From positions 1,178,001 through 1,242,000 of the forward strand of contig CP099418.1 in the NCBI GenBank assembly GCA_024114885.1: a stretch of 64,000 bases of DNA. Direction: 5' to 3'. The DNA comes from Septoria linicola. Taxonomy: Eukaryota > Ascomycota > Dothideomycetes > Mycosphaerellales > Mycosphaerellaceae. The translations under genes were made by a program, and so were the position numbers. Below are positions 22,094 through 33,672 of this stretch, in pieces (within the stretch, counting starts at the first letter, position 1; every line of letters starts with the position of its first letter). Below the pieces are notes generated by a model. That model was not told the origin of the DNA, made no database searches, and was given only the letters and a program-made list of their open reading frames with translations.

Positions 22094-23127
22094 ATGACTT
22101 CCTTCATCAACACAATGTTCGTCCCTCAGCACTCTGCCCCACTGCAACGATACACGCAGTCCCCTCAACCATTGCCTGCCCTCCAATGCAATGTTCTCGC
22201 TGCGTCCGAGTCCTACGCCCACCTGCCATGTCCAGAGAGTCCACAAGCCGCATATCAGTCGCCGTTGCAGAAGCACATTCAACACGTGTTCGACAGCGAG
22301 GACACAACGTCACCGCGCTCTTATCGCCAGCATGAAACGCAACGAGGGCAGGCAGTGGGCATGAAATGGTGCATCGGCGTTCAGGCCATGGTGACGAAGG
22401 CTGACCTTCTCACTTGCAGCAACAACAACGCCCGAGCAAATCGTAGCACTGCGTTCCAACCGCAGACTCGCAAGAAAGGCACCAACAGCTGGCAGCTTAA
22501 GCAGTTTGCCGAGGCGACGCTTGGGAGTGGCAGCCTGCGCAAAGTGGTCCAGCTTCCTGAAGGTGAAGACCGAGATGAATGGTTGGCTGTGAATGGTAAG
22601 AGCTTGAGCAACTGTCAGGTCGCCTTGCCTAATCCCCGCTAGTGGTCGACTTTTACAACCAGATCAACCTGCTTTATGGCGCGATCACCGAGTTCTGCTC
22701 GCCGCAGTCCTGCCCCGAAATGAAAGCCACCGACGAATTCGAGTACCTATGGCACGATCCACCCGAGTTTCCCAAGCCTACCCGCCTGCCCGCACCCACC
22801 TACATCTCGCACCTCCTGACATGGACTTCAAACCACCTCTCGAATGCCACAGTCTTTCCAACGCATCCTGGTGTGCCATTCCCACCCACCTTCCAGCAAA
22901 CTATTCGCACCATCTTCAAGCGTCTGTACAGGATATACGCGCACATTTACTGCCACCATTATGGTGTAGTACGCGGCCTAGGCCTGGAAGCGCATCTGAA
23001 CACGGGGTTCAAGCACTACGTCCTGTTTGTCGAGGAATTTGGGCTAGCAGATGAAAAGGGGAACAAGAAGGGCGAATGGTATGGGCCACTCGGCGAGCTT
23101 GTGGAGAACATGTTGAAGAGCGACTAG
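22094..23127 (+). CDS. mob1: Mob1 kinase activator
   Basis: Three exons (22094-22116, 22420-22595, 22643-23127) give 227 aa, the usual length. Mob1 binds and activates NDR/LATS kinases (Sid2/Dbf2) in the septation initiation and mitotic exit network. Landmarks: TRKKGTNSWQLKQFAE, TLGSGSLRKVVQLPEGED, EWLAVNVVDFYNQINLLYG, and the zinc-site residues Cys in ITEFCSPQSCPEMKA with His in YAHIYCHHYG. The acidic face and LNTGFKHYVLFVEEF complete the fold. Exon 1 codes only MTSFINT plus part of a codon; donor GTTCGT is weak but the joined product MTSFINTINNNARANR fits the family. Intron 1 is 303 nt with no stop in frame, so the unspliced message would encode a 101-residue insert. Confidence 0.9.
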
Positions 23128-23497
23128 GATTGAATTGCGTGGATCGACTATTACGGCGTTGGGAAGGAGCACTGCATGGGTGGAGCACACACGATTTGCA
23201 TGAACAACACAGGCGTTGAACGACCAGAATGCACTGAAACGCATTGGGACCACAGCTGTACGACTATGGAGCGCTTAGAGCATTGCGGATGGCGAAGGAC
23301 GAGCTTCCTTGATTGACTACCGCGTATGAAGAGGCGATTAATGAGTTTGGTGCCGATGACATGTTATTGTTTGTCAACCCATCAACTCGTCTATTAAAAT
23401 TGCTGAATGTTTTCGAAGTCCCTCTGTCTCTCTCCTCGCCAGAGTGGACTCTGTTCATAGGCAGAACTCGCTAGGTACTCAGGACGCAGCTTCAAAG
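23128..23497. other. Convergent 3' flanks of mob1 and the Nudix gene
   Basis: 370 bp between two stop codons. It holds only 3' UTR sequence as far as can be seen. Confidence 0.5.
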
Positions 23498-24079
23498 CTA
23501 TCGTTTTATACTGCAGCGATCGAGCGCCTCCAACAGCTCTGGTCGGTCTTGCAACAAGTCCCGAGCAGTTCGATACGACATCCACTTTCGGTCTCTCTTG
23601 TGCTTCTCGGGCCAGGTTTCGCGCTCGACCGTCACGACTACTTCGTAGAATCGATACAGGGCTTTTGGTGCATGGGCTCCGTGCTTCTTGATGGCAGCCT
23701 CACTCCTTTTCTCTTCGATGGTGCCCAAATCCTGTTGAATGCGACACTCAATGCCTGCCTCTTCCCATGCCTCACGGCACGCAGCTTCCTGACACGTCTT
23801 CTCATCACTCTCCCAACCGCCTTTGGGCAGCACCCAACCTTTGCGGCTGGAGCTTTGAATCAACATCACATATGTACGCTCCGCGTTCAAGGGAACGACA
23901 CCAGCTACAAGACGCTCGCCATTTGGGCCGTACCTGAGTGTCACGTGTCAGTCACATGCAAAATTGCTTAATACAGGAACTGGAATTTGGAAAGCACAAA
24001 GAAACCCATAGCAGTCGTACCTCTGTCTGTCTCTGCCCACTCTAGCATGCATCGACCTTTCTCCCTGTTGCTGAGCCAT
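23498..24079 (-). CDS. Diphosphoinositol polyphosphate phosphohydrolase (Aps1/Ddp1-like Nudix)
   Basis: Two exons (24079-24021 and 23933-23498) encode 164 aa. The Nudix box is complete (KGGWESDEKTCQEAACREAW, then EEAGI), giving the GX5EX7REUXEEXGU pattern that binds Mg2+. With GERLVAGVVPLN before it and KALYRFYEVVV after it, it matches fungal Aps1/Ddp1, which hydrolyses inositol pyrophosphates and diadenosine polyphosphates. Exon 1 codes MAQQQGERSMHARVGRDRQR, similar to relatives, so the start at 24079 is preferred over an in-frame Met at 24136. Intron is 87 nt with a GTACGA donor. All catalytic Glu residues are present; the protein should be active and cytosolic. Confidence 0.88.
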
Positions 24080-24938
24080 GATTATTCGCCGGCCTTGGAA
24101 TGTGGTTGTTATGGTATGAGCAGTTCGCGCGAGCACTCGGTTTCGTGTTTATTCCCAATGCGAATCTTCTTTCCAATGCAGGCTCGTCGTGATCACCAGA
24201 TCCGGTGCACGTCAGCGGAGAGTACCCAGACGTGCGGTGTGGAACTGCCAAGCACACGAGAGAAAAGCGTGGGTAGTCGAGATGGGCGCGCAATGGAGAG
24301 GCCTTTTCAGACCCGCTTGCGGCGGGCTGGCCACGAGTGTCTAGCCTGTGTGGGCGAAGAAAGCCTCGAGGGAGCAGTAAACATTGTGGATGTAGGAGAT
24401 TTGAAGGGACGGAGGGATGGAGAAGGTGTCAAAACAGAAAATAGTGTGTAACGGATGGCACGTGCTGGTCTGGGAAACTGCCGGTGGAAGACATGGCTCA
24501 CGAAGCTCTTTTCCCGTGGCGCCTACCCACGTTCCATGGGTCGTCGATGAGGACATCAATGCCAGCTGGAGCTGTAGGCTGTCTTCAAGGGCTCGGTGCT
24601 ATGTCCTTGTTGCAACGATGAGAAGAAGCACCTCTTGTCAACACATGCATGCACACTCGCTTGAGGACAACATCAACGTCTCGGCGTTTGCGTGTGAACT
24701 TGTCCGATTTTGCTTCACTTCACTTGCACCTGCCGCTTCAACTTGTTTATGATCATTTCAGGCAGCAACGCTGAAGTCAACGTGCATGGAGACAGCGCTT
24801 CTTTGTTGGTGATAGTTCGCGAGTGCACACTGCTGTACACCACGTGCACGCGCCGACGGCCTGTCACATCCCTCTCTCACCCACGAACCGCCGTGCAATA
24901 CGTCTGCTTCGCAACAGTGCACAGCTGAAGCATACGCA
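24080..24938. other. Divergent intergenic region, Nudix gene / ate1
   Basis: About 0.86 kb containing both promoters. Open frames have no motif. CACGTG-type E-box-like sequences occur near 24459 and 24840-24850; significance is unknown. Confidence 0.45.
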
Positions 24939-26833
24939 ATGCAGAGTAGTAGAAGCTCCCCCACCCAGGCGAGTCTGTTGACGCCGATAGGTAAGCAGAT
25001 CATCTGCCAGCCCGACTTCACATCTTCGTGGGCTGAACGCTTAGCCTGGATGAGGATGTCGATTTAGGAGCCTGTCGTCAAAACGTATTGCTAAGTATTG
25101 CTCAAGGATACCAATCTGGCGATTGTGGCTACTGTCGCAAGTCAAGCTCCAGTGCGCGCACTCCCGATTCTCGTACGATTGTCACTCTGCCCAGTTGACT
25201 GTCAGCTTTACATGTCGTTGCATCTTCCCTAAAGCACGACCCTCTTCACACGCGTCTTGATGATCAAGGATGCTGCTCAAGACTGCGGTCATCACTCCTC
25301 GTGCGACTAACAATTGATCCAGGCGCTTCTTACTATGTTCGCACAAAGAGTCTCAGCCCGGAGCATTACCAAGAGCTTATGGATCGAGGCTGGAGGCGTT
25401 CAGGAAGCTTACTGTATCTACCCGATGCTGCTCGATCATGCTGCACGCACTACACGATCAGGTTCGCCATCTCGTGTCGTCCCTCCATAGCAATAGCGCT
25501 GACGATCCTCCAAGATTACCAGTCTCAAACTTCACACCAACGAAAGATCAACGCCAGGCGCTAAATAGGTGGAATCGATTTGTGCTTGGTGACGAGTACC
25601 TGAAGACAGCACAGCGTAGATTTCCGAAGACCAGAGAGTGAGGAAGCCGATCATGTTCTTGCCCGTGCAAAGCTTACGTTCAACAGCGAAAAAAGACGGC
25701 TGAACAGCGAGTTCGATCTGTTGCAGTCGATACATGAAAGCGAGATAAGTCAACTGAAGCCGGACATTCAGCCATCTCGCCGGCTAGAAGTGACCTTGGA
25801 GCCTGATCAATTCAGTGGTCAGTACGATCTCGTGTTGAACGTCTCCTGGTGCTTCGAGGATATGCTGACTCCGAGTTATGGTTCAAAGAGGAGAAATTTG
25901 CGTTATTCGACAATTATCAGCGCAACGTGCACCACGAGGGCGATGAAGACATCAGCAAGCCCGGATTCAAGCGCTTTCTGTGCGGGTCTCCTCTGGCTCG
26001 GCGTTCTGATGTTGACGGAAAGCAGCTTGGGAGTTTCCATCAGTGCTATCGGTACGTGTCTTGCGGCAAAGATCCACATCATAACACAGACGCTGATTGA
26101 CTGCTCATCAGCCTAGACGGCCGACTAGTAGCTATGGCAGTTCTGGACTTGCTTCCTCACGCAGTGAGTGGGGTCTATTTCTTGTACCACCAGGATTTTG
26201 AGAAATTCTCTTTCGGTAAATTGTCTGCTCTCAGGGAAGCAGCGCTTGCCCTTGAGCAAGAGTACAAGTACTACTACATGGGCTACTATATTCACAGCTG
26301 CAAGAAAATGAGATACAAAGCCGACTACAAGCCACAGTTCGTGCTGGATCCGCATGGTCTGGACTGGCAGCCTTTGGACGACGACTTGCGAGCTCTGATG
26401 GAGTGCAGGAAGTACGCTAGCACCTCATTAGAGCAAGACAGAAAGCAGAATCGCGAGTCAGATGGTGACGGCGATGGCCTTCGCACCGAAGATACGATAC
26501 ATCCACTGCCTGTCGACGCTATGGAATCTGGCCTGTCAATAATGGAGCTTGGTATGCCTGGCGTCTTGACCGCGGAGCGTCTACAACGAGAGATAGATCT
26601 CGACCACATGAAGGTCTTCATTGGTCGAGACACGGGCATATTTGCGACTCAGGTAAGCATAGATGTCGTCCAAATGCCGCGGTGGGCAAATATGCTAATT
26701 ATAGGGCTAGCACATCGTTTCGTGGGACGCAGGGAACCTTCTCGATGCGAAGACTTTGAAAGGCATCTTTGCAGAGCTCGCCGCTGCCATCGGTCCAGTC
26801 GTGGCTAGGGAGGCTGTCATTGACTTCACATAA
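24939..26833 (+). CDS. ate1: Arginyl-tRNA--protein transferase (Ate1)
   Basis: Eight exons (24939-24990, 25107-25172, 25323-25461, 25515-25637, 25687-25817, 25889-26051, 26112-26652, 26711-26833) encode 445 aa. Ate1 transfers Arg from Arg-tRNA to N-terminal Asp, Glu or oxidised Cys and so creates Arg/N-degrons. Landmarks: GYQSGDCGYCRKSS with the redox/heme-sensitive N-terminal Cys pair; ASYYVRTKSLSPEHYQEL; RRSGSLLYLPDAARSCC; ALNRWNRFVLGDEY; LEVTLEPDQFSEEKFALF; HHEGDEDISKPGFKRFLC; GSFHQCYRLDGRLVAM; and the catalytic-domain stretch YKYYYMGYYIHSCKKMRYKA. The region after RKYAST is a low-complexity acidic insert. Two introns end in AAG rather than CAG/TAG. The C-terminus DAGNLLDAKTLKGIF is family-like. 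Confidence 0.93.
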
Positions 26834-27578
26834 GATTTAAAGCATGGAATGATGAGCACAGCATAGAGGAAGCGAGCACAGCACAGAGGAAGATGAACGA
26901 AATTCGGGAGGCAAGTTGCGGCGTACGAGCATTTCCATTGCACAAACACGAGCTGTGCTTTTGTCTGCTCACATTCCACTATACAAGTTCCGGCATGACC
27001 ATGTCGCCTCGAGCCGACAGTGCTCCACTTTCTGCTGAATCTACTACAGCTCGCAACCTGTACATGCCCGATAGCAGCTCGCCGTACGTCAGGAACATTG
27101 CCATGCCGTGATCGCGTGCTGAATTGTTGAAAACTCCAGCTTCAGCTGCCTCTTTTGAGCTCCGAAGATCGATCACCGCCTCTATGCATATACGCCGAAT
27201 CCGACTCCGCCTTATGAACAATCGCAGATGATTTGTCCACGATTGGTAATTTCCTGTATTGCTCTTTCTGTGGTCAGAGCATTTTGTTGCACCTCATGCT
27301 CCAGCCTCTTCCTCATTTCCGCAGCATTAGATTCATGCTTCTGTTGTGTTCGCATTCCCTGTGGACAGACGCATGCAGGATCACTGGTTCCGGCCGACTG
27401 GTGTCGCTAGCCACCCGAGCTCAAGAATGCGAGGCCCCTTGAGGTCGCGATTTGGTTCGCGAACCAACATCTACTCTTGTAGATTGCGGTGCGGGAAAGG
27501 CTCCACCTCGATTGCGAAGGCGGTGTGTTCTGTGCAGACTCTCCGTTCTGTTTGATCATTTGTAGAATGCGCGGTGAC
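26834..27578. other. Convergent 3' flanks, with one palindrome
   Basis: About 0.75 kb between two convergent genes. The only notable element is the 16-bp palindrome listed separately. Confidence 0.5.
27452..27467. repeat. Perfect 16-bp palindrome
   Basis: TTGGTTCGCGAACCAA reads the same on both strands. It lies about 110 bp past the stop of the polyQ regulator gene and could form a short hairpin in its 3' UTR or be a dimeric protein site. It may also be chance. Confidence 0.6.
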
Positions 27579-28880
27579 TCAACCACCTACTTGCAGACTC
27601 CGGTCACTGTGCAGTTGGTTGAAAAATTGCTGCATAGGAGCGTCGATGAAGGAGCCGGGATAGATGAAGTCCAGCAGCACATTCCGAACCTGATTCCATT
27701 GCGCCAATTGCAGATCTTGCATCAAGTTGTAAAGCAGTTGGTGGAAGAATTTGACAGTTGAGCCACAGGTCACACTGATCACGAAGACCGCCCACAACGC
27801 CGCTTCAGCAGACTTTTGGTCCTTGAGAGCGTCTTGGTCCAGGACAAGAGCCTCGTCCCACACTGCTTGCAGCCCAAGGTCATAATTCTGGTTTCTCGCG
27901 AACGTCGCACCGTCTGCTCTTTGGCTTTGGAATATCGTCAGACAAACACACGCCAGTCGCAGATGCTTTTGAATCGGGTGCTCAGGCGACTCCTGGCCCT
28001 CGACAATCTTCTCCGCCGCGTTGTTCATGACAATGTCGAACAGGAGTTCGTTCAATCGGTTCTCCACGCCGGAGCTGGCGTAATCGAAACATGCTGTCCG
28101 ACTGAGCAAAACCATGAATCCATCTGAAATGGCTATGCGAGATTGCAGCATGGAGAAGCCACGAGGAAGCGCGATGGGCAAGCGTCGGCTGAGAGGACCA
28201 TTCGAAACTTGAACTTCCTCCATTTTCAGTCCACTATCGGCGATGTAGCCTGATCCGCCGGACAAAACCTCATTTGCATTGCCAAGCTGAGGATGGCCAC
28301 CTGTTGCGAGCGCAGCCACCCCGGTGACAAATGAAGCTGCCGTGAGATGTAATATATTGGTGATCCAATTGACTAGAGGTTTGAAAACTCCCTCGTTGTC
28401 GTATTGATCCTGGTCCTGCCTTGTCTGTTGATGCTGATATTGAATGCGGCTTTGTGCCTGCTGCTGCTGCTGCTGCTGTTGTTGTTGCTGCTGCTGCGGG
28501 TGCTGTTGTTGGTATGACTGCTGATGTTGTTGTTGCGGCAGGTATGATTGCTGCTGTTGAGGTGTAGTCTGCTGTGGGTTGTGACTATATCTTGCGGTTG
28601 GCTGAGGTCTTGATACATTACTTGGTGCGCCCTCGCTGGAGCCTCGAGGCCCATCTCTAGCATGTCTATCCTCTCGATTGCGAGCTCTAGTCTCTCGACT
28701 TTGGGCAGCGCTGGCACGAGCAGCTTGTGCGCGGACAATGCGGCGAGAAGCTTCGCTGTGCCTACCTCGCTCTGACACAATTACCAAGGGAGGGTTGCGA
28801 GCTGGGCCAGCAGGGTTGTTGCCTCGCCCAAGGGCTCCAGGGTCGTTGGACGGAGCATTGTCCCCTGATGATGGCGGCAT
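27579..28880 (-). CDS. PolyQ fungal regulator lacking a visible zinc cluster
   Basis: The 433 aa open frame has three parts. The N-terminus contains PPLVIVSERGRHSEASRRIV followed by RAQAARASAAQSRETRARNR, matching the basic N-terminal motif (a Val-rich strand then an Arg-rich helix) seen in a large group of fungal transcription-factor-like proteins that have the fungal TF C-terminal domain but no Zn2Cys6 cluster. Residues about 100-165 are Gln/His/Pro-rich with a long polyQ run. The C-terminal 260 residues are helical and resemble that fungal TF domain (LLSRTACFDYASSGVENRLN, WAVFVISVTCGSTVKFF). Nuclear role is inferred. The frame's stop follows LQVGG closely after a possible donor (GTAGGT), so a short last exon might be missed. 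Confidence 0.7.
   Translation of the reverse strand: MPPSSGDNAPSNDPGALGRGNNPAGPARNPPLVIVSERGRHSEASRRIVRAQAARASAAQSRETRARNREDRHARDGPRGSSEGAPSNVSRPQPTARYSHNPQQTTPQQQQSYLPQQQHQQSYQQQHPQQQQQQQQQQQQQAQSRIQYQHQQTRQDQDQYDNEGVFKPLVNWITNILHLTAASFVTGVAALATGGHPQLGNANEVLSGGSGYIADSGLKMEEVQVSNGPLSRRLPIALPRGFSMLQSRIAISDGFMVLLSRTACFDYASSGVENRLNELLFDIVMNNAAEKIVEGQESPEHPIQKHLRLACVCLTIFQSQRADGATFARNQNYDLGLQAVWDEALVLDQDALKDQKSAEAALWAVFVISVTCGSTVKFFHQLLYNLMQDLQLAQWNQVRNVLLDFIYPGSFIDAPMQQFFNQLHSDRSLQVGG
28459..28516 (-). repeat. CAG/CAA trinucleotide tract encoding polyQ
   Basis: On + it reads as CTG and TTG repeats. Interruption by CAA codons reduces slippage, but the length is likely polymorphic. It lies in the coding region of the regulator. 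Confidence 0.8.
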
Positions 28881-31065
28881 GATCTAGGATGCTTCCAGAT
28901 GGGTGAGGACAGTCGTCAAACAGACGCACTGGATATCGGCGCCGGGTCTCACAAACTTCTGTGAGGCTTCCAGTAGAGCTAAGCTAGTCGAAGCCGCGGA
29001 GGGAACTGCGACTTGGAATCGAGTCTAACTAGACTGGGCTTCTGGAAATTTGGTCAAGTCTGGACGCAGATGGTGCTAGTGCCTGGTACTCAAGGAAAGA
29101 TCGTGTTAGCAGAGCAGCGCAAATGCCGGAAAGGAAAAGTGGTGTCGAATGCTTGCCTTGATCATAAATGACAGGTCCTAAACGGAAACGTGCAGATCGC
29201 ATCGTCCACAAAATGCAGTCCCGCGATCTAGCAATGCAGGTAGAGGCTCTGCGGCTCGACAATACAGATCAGCTGCAGGATCGTATTCCGAGCAGAGCCA
29301 ACCCATTATTTTTGCATTGAGCTAGCAGAGCAGTGATGTAGCCAGTGGAAGCCACGCCAAGGGGCAGGCCTGAAGCCCGATTCCACGATGACTTCGGTAC
29401 GTCGAAGCCACGGCCATGTAACGAATAGCATTTCCCCAAGAAAGAGCATTGCCTGGTGTGTCATCGCACGACATGCCGCACCATGCTGGTACCACTTTTC
29501 CGCGCCAACGCCATGGCACAATGGCGACGTCATGCAGAATCATCAAGCTCTCTCTCAGTTCTTCCTTTCTGCCACTTTGGACACGCTACAGCATGGCTGA
29601 TGACAATTGGCGTACGGTCACGCTGGTGGAGCAACCTATGGCACTGCCGGAGGGAAGAGCGCCCAAGCAGTGCTCGTTCGCCCGTCTCATGGTGCCCAAC
29701 AAGCCGGAGGAATTATGGTCGTATCTCTGCTCGGGTCGCCGCACCATGACCACGATGCTCGTGAACAACACGCTAGACGTTAGTCCTAACTAGGACTCCC
29801 CAACGGACAGTAATCGGCTCCGGAAGTTACGGTATTCGCAGAAGGAGGCACAGTCCTATGACACAAGAATCTGTGAGTGCCGGCCACAAGGTTCGAAGTC
29901 GGTCCACAACAGAAACACCTCGGCCAGCCTGTCGGCACTGCTAATTCGAGGCAATGTACAGGCCACACGCAAGTGGTCCCGTTCGACTCTGGAAACAACG
30001 CCGAAAGTCTGCGGGCAACTAGTTGCTGCTCATCGAATCCTACATGCACAAACTCATACAGCAGCAGCTGCAGTGCCCTACATATTTGAAATCGGGGAGC
30101 TCGGTCCGCCGGATAGATCTGCTACTACTGCTTCAAAAACGGCAAATCATCGAGATCCATATGAAATTCTGAGCCTGTCTGCGCTTCCTTCAGCCCTTCA
30201 AGGTAAGGCACGCCGAATGAGCAAAGAAAATCGCTAATCACCCGAGGCGTTAGCAGAGGGACGGATGTTGTGATGCCCGTGATCACATGGAGAACAGCCT
30301 GGAAACATTAATCGACAATAGCGATTACTTCATAGATGTTCGATGTGAATGGCGTGCCTCGTACAGTCAGATTCGCAGCTCAATTCGCATCACGAGGCTC
30401 ACTCCATAGCTGCACGACAGTGACTTGCAGAAGAGTTGCTCGGCTAGATAGTTCGACAATGAAAGCTGGGTTGACGGGCGTTGGATTGCATGGAATTGCT
30501 CTTGCTTGACTTGTCTTTCTCAACAGGCCTTGACACGAGAGCGATGATGATGGTATGCCTATGATATACCACGGGCCTCTCTTCGGTGCCCAATGCTGCG
30601 AGATCTTCCCCAGCCAGAGAACTGGGAGACTTACCCCACAGTGGAGAAATGTCTCAAAGTGGGCTGCTTCGGCATGTCGCTAAGCGAGGAAGTGCAGACG
30701 CAACTGCACTTGGTATCCTGGTACATGCGTTTACTACTCAAGAGACACTTTGTGATTGTGACAATGTACGTTCTTGCCGTCGGCGTGAAAGTGTTATCAC
30801 TGTTTAACAGCTGCGTCAGAGCTCGCCTGGCTCTGGCTCCGAGACACGGTGTGCCAAGCTGTAAGGGACAACCTCGTGATGATGGCTGACTGGCTCTAGC
30901 GCGTCCAGATGACCCTTCCGCTACCTAGTTAGCTTGCGCCATGAACTAGTTAGGTTTGGAGGTGGTGTGGACGTGCACAGTGCGTAGCAGGTGTGCGTGA
31001 GAGCTTTTCGAAAGACTCTCCGCTGTCTCACTATACCACTATCGTCCATCTCGACATCTCCCATC
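28881..31065. other. Long divergent intergenic region
   Basis: About 2.2 kb between the polyQ regulator and gtaA. A frame at 29593-29793 starting MADDNWRTVTLVEQ (66 codons) and one at 30593-30889 (98 codons) have no recognised similarity and are not called. The last 120 bp are probably the gtaA 5' UTR. Confidence 0.45.
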
Positions 31066-33672
31066 ATGCGCCCAACCGTCGTGACGGCGCTGGTAGCCGG
31101 TTTCCTCGGTGGATGGAGTGAAGCCTCTACCTTGACACCTCCTGTGCTGCCACTTATTGTGCGCAATCCATACCTCTCGACATGGCTGGCCGATGCGAGA
31201 GATGAGCCTTGGTCCAAGTGGCCCATGTTCTGGACTGGGCAATCTGTAGGTCTCGTGGGCAACAGCGAGCTGTCCAACACACCACTGAGCTGAAGTCCAT
31301 AGATCGGTTTCTCGGTACTGGCTTCTGTGCCCGATAGCTCGACTGTCTATCCGCTGCTAGGCCGACCTCACGACTCTTTAGATCGTGAAAGCAGTCACTA
31401 TGAGCTAGCCTTTCCAATCTATTTAGGTGCCAAGTACGATGCTTCTACCACGAACCTCACCTACGCCATCTCCCACTCGAAGTCCAACAGCACGGTGGAA
31501 GTCGTCCTGTCCTTCCTTTCTCCCATCACCCCGACTTCGACTCTGCGGCAGGCGATCCCGGCTTCGTACTTGACTGTGTTTGTCAAGGGAAGCTTCGACA
31601 TCAATATTTATGTAGACGTAAACGGGCAGTTCGTGAGTGGTGACCGTGGGTCCCGGATCGAATGGGCATTGGAAGACAAGCATGATAAAGGCTCTGCAAA
31701 GCTCAAGACCTTCAAAGTCAAGCGTACCAACGAGGAACTCTTCACTGAGAAGTGGGATCGTGCCGAGTGGGGTACGCTACACTTCACAGGCCCTGCCAAC
31801 ATTGCCCACGAAGCTGGCACTTCTGGCCTGTTGCGGCAGCGGTTCGCCAAGACTGGCACCTTGGAGAATGCTGTGGACGATGCCTTCCGGTCCATTATGG
31901 ATGAGGAGCCGGTATTTGCGTTTGCGAAGTCGTTCAATCTCAGCTCTGCTGGTCATGGCTCGGAGTCCAAAGAGGACAGCGTCCTCTTCACAATTGCCCA
32001 CACCCAGGATCCGGTCACACAATTTGCCTCGAGTCGCGGTCTCACCTGGATGAGGCCGCTGTGGATGTCTTATTTCTTCTCGGAAGCTTCGTTGATCGAG
32101 TTCCACTACGAAGACTTCAAGCACGCCAGAGCTCTCGCCTTGAATTACTCGCAGCAGGTAGCCAAGGATGCATATGCTAGCGGCAGTGATAGCTACAAGG
32201 ATATTGTTGAGCTGAGTGCTCGACAAGTCATGGGTGCTACTAGTTTCAGCGGCACTCCGGAAAATCCTATACTCTTCTTGAAGGAAATCAGCAGCAACGG
32301 AAACTGCCAAACGGTTGATGTAGGATCCAATAGGTCTGGACTGCTATCATTACGATCGATGCTGACGTGTCCTTAGGTCATCTTCCCTGCCTTCCCATTC
32401 TTCCTGTACACGAACCCAAGATGGCTCGCGTACTTGTTGGAGCCGCTCCTGGAACACATGCTGAGTGGCCAGTACCCGAACGACTATACCATGCATGATC
32501 TCGGTACCCACTTCCCCAACATGACGGGACATTCAGACGGAAGAGACGAGTACATGCCGGTAAGTGGGACTGTCCGCAGATGCATACGGAATGTGACCAA
32601 AGGACAAACTGACAGTGACGTACAGGTCGAGGAGTGCGGAGATATGCTCATCATGGGCCTTGCCCTCGTCAACAGCCTGACTTACGACCACAGTGACGTC
32701 GCGCAATCGCCATGGAGCGCGCTCGGCCAGTCGAAGAGCGCTGAGAGATTGGATATGCAGAGTGACGATGTTAGCCCGTTCTCATTGCCTGCAATGCTCG
32801 AAACTCGGGATGGCATCTTTGGTCTAGATGATCAATTCGGTGGTCCTACGTCCAATCACCAGGCGAAGAAGTGGCTGTCCAAGACTTACAGACTCTGGAA
32901 GCAATGGACGGGATACCTGGTCGACTATTCACTTTACCCTCATAATCAGCTGTGTACCGATGACTTTGCCGGATGGTTGCCGCTGATGACCAACCTGGCA
33001 CTGAAAGGCATCATAGGCATCAGAGCCATGAGCGAACTTGCAGAGCTCAGCGGCGAGAAGGACGATGCGAAGTACTATCGCAACATTAGCGAGTCATACA
33101 TCAAAGAGTGGGAAGAGCAAGGCATGAGTCGCGACGGGGGCCGCGCCAAACTTGCCTACGACTGGTACGGTAGCTGGACTACGCTGTACTCCCTGTATGC
33201 CGACGCCCTACTTTGCTTCCACCCTAGCCTGAATGCCACGCCAAGCGGGGTCGCAGCATCTGGCAATGGAGGATCACAGGAACCACTTCTGCCTGGCAGT
33301 AAAGAGAAGAATAGAGACAACTTCATTCCGGACCGCATCTACCAGACTCAATCAGAGTGGTATGGCACCGTGATGCAAAAGTACGGTCTTCCTCTTGACT
33401 CGCGTCACTTATACACGAAGAGTGACTGGGAGTTTCAAGCCGCAGCCGTTGCAAGCAAGAAGACGAGATCTGAAATCTTGGACAAAGTTGCTACCTGGTT
33501 GAACGAAACGGCCTCAGACAGACCGTTCACCGATCTCTACAAGACGGAAGGAGATGGTGGTTTCCCAGGACCAAACTTCTTCGCTCGACCTGTGGTTGGC
33601 AGCCACTATGCCTTCTTGACGCTTGAGAGGGCATGTCAAGGCAAGGGAGCAGCAGCATTCGACTACCCCTAG
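31066..33672 (+). CDS. gtaA: Secreted glutaminase A
   Basis: Four exons (31066-31245, 31303-32319, 32377-32559, 32626-33672) encode 808 aa. GtaA is an extracellular L-glutaminase that makes glutamate from glutamine, with DUF5127, DUF4965 and DUF1793-type regions. A signal peptide (MRPTVVTALVAGFLGGWSEA) precedes PPVLPLIVRNPYLSTWL. Landmarks: GQSIGFSVLASVPDSSTVYP, YPLLGRPHDSL, DINIYVDVNGQFVSGD, ILFLKEISSNGNCQTVDVIF, YTMHDLGTHFPNMTGH, ECGDMLIMGLALVNS, DYSLYPHNQLCTDDFAGWLP, LALKGIIGIRAMSELA and the C-terminal GGFPGPNFFARPVVGSHYAF. Between LVNSLTYDHSD and YRLWKQWTGYL lies an extra segment of about 50 residues not expected for the family and without stops. Many NxS/T sites fit secretion. Confidence 0.92.

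Noticed and set aside
29593..29793. 66-codon frame starting MADDNWRTV upstream of gtaA
   Set aside because: Looks protein-like but is short, with no similarity or supporting exon structure.
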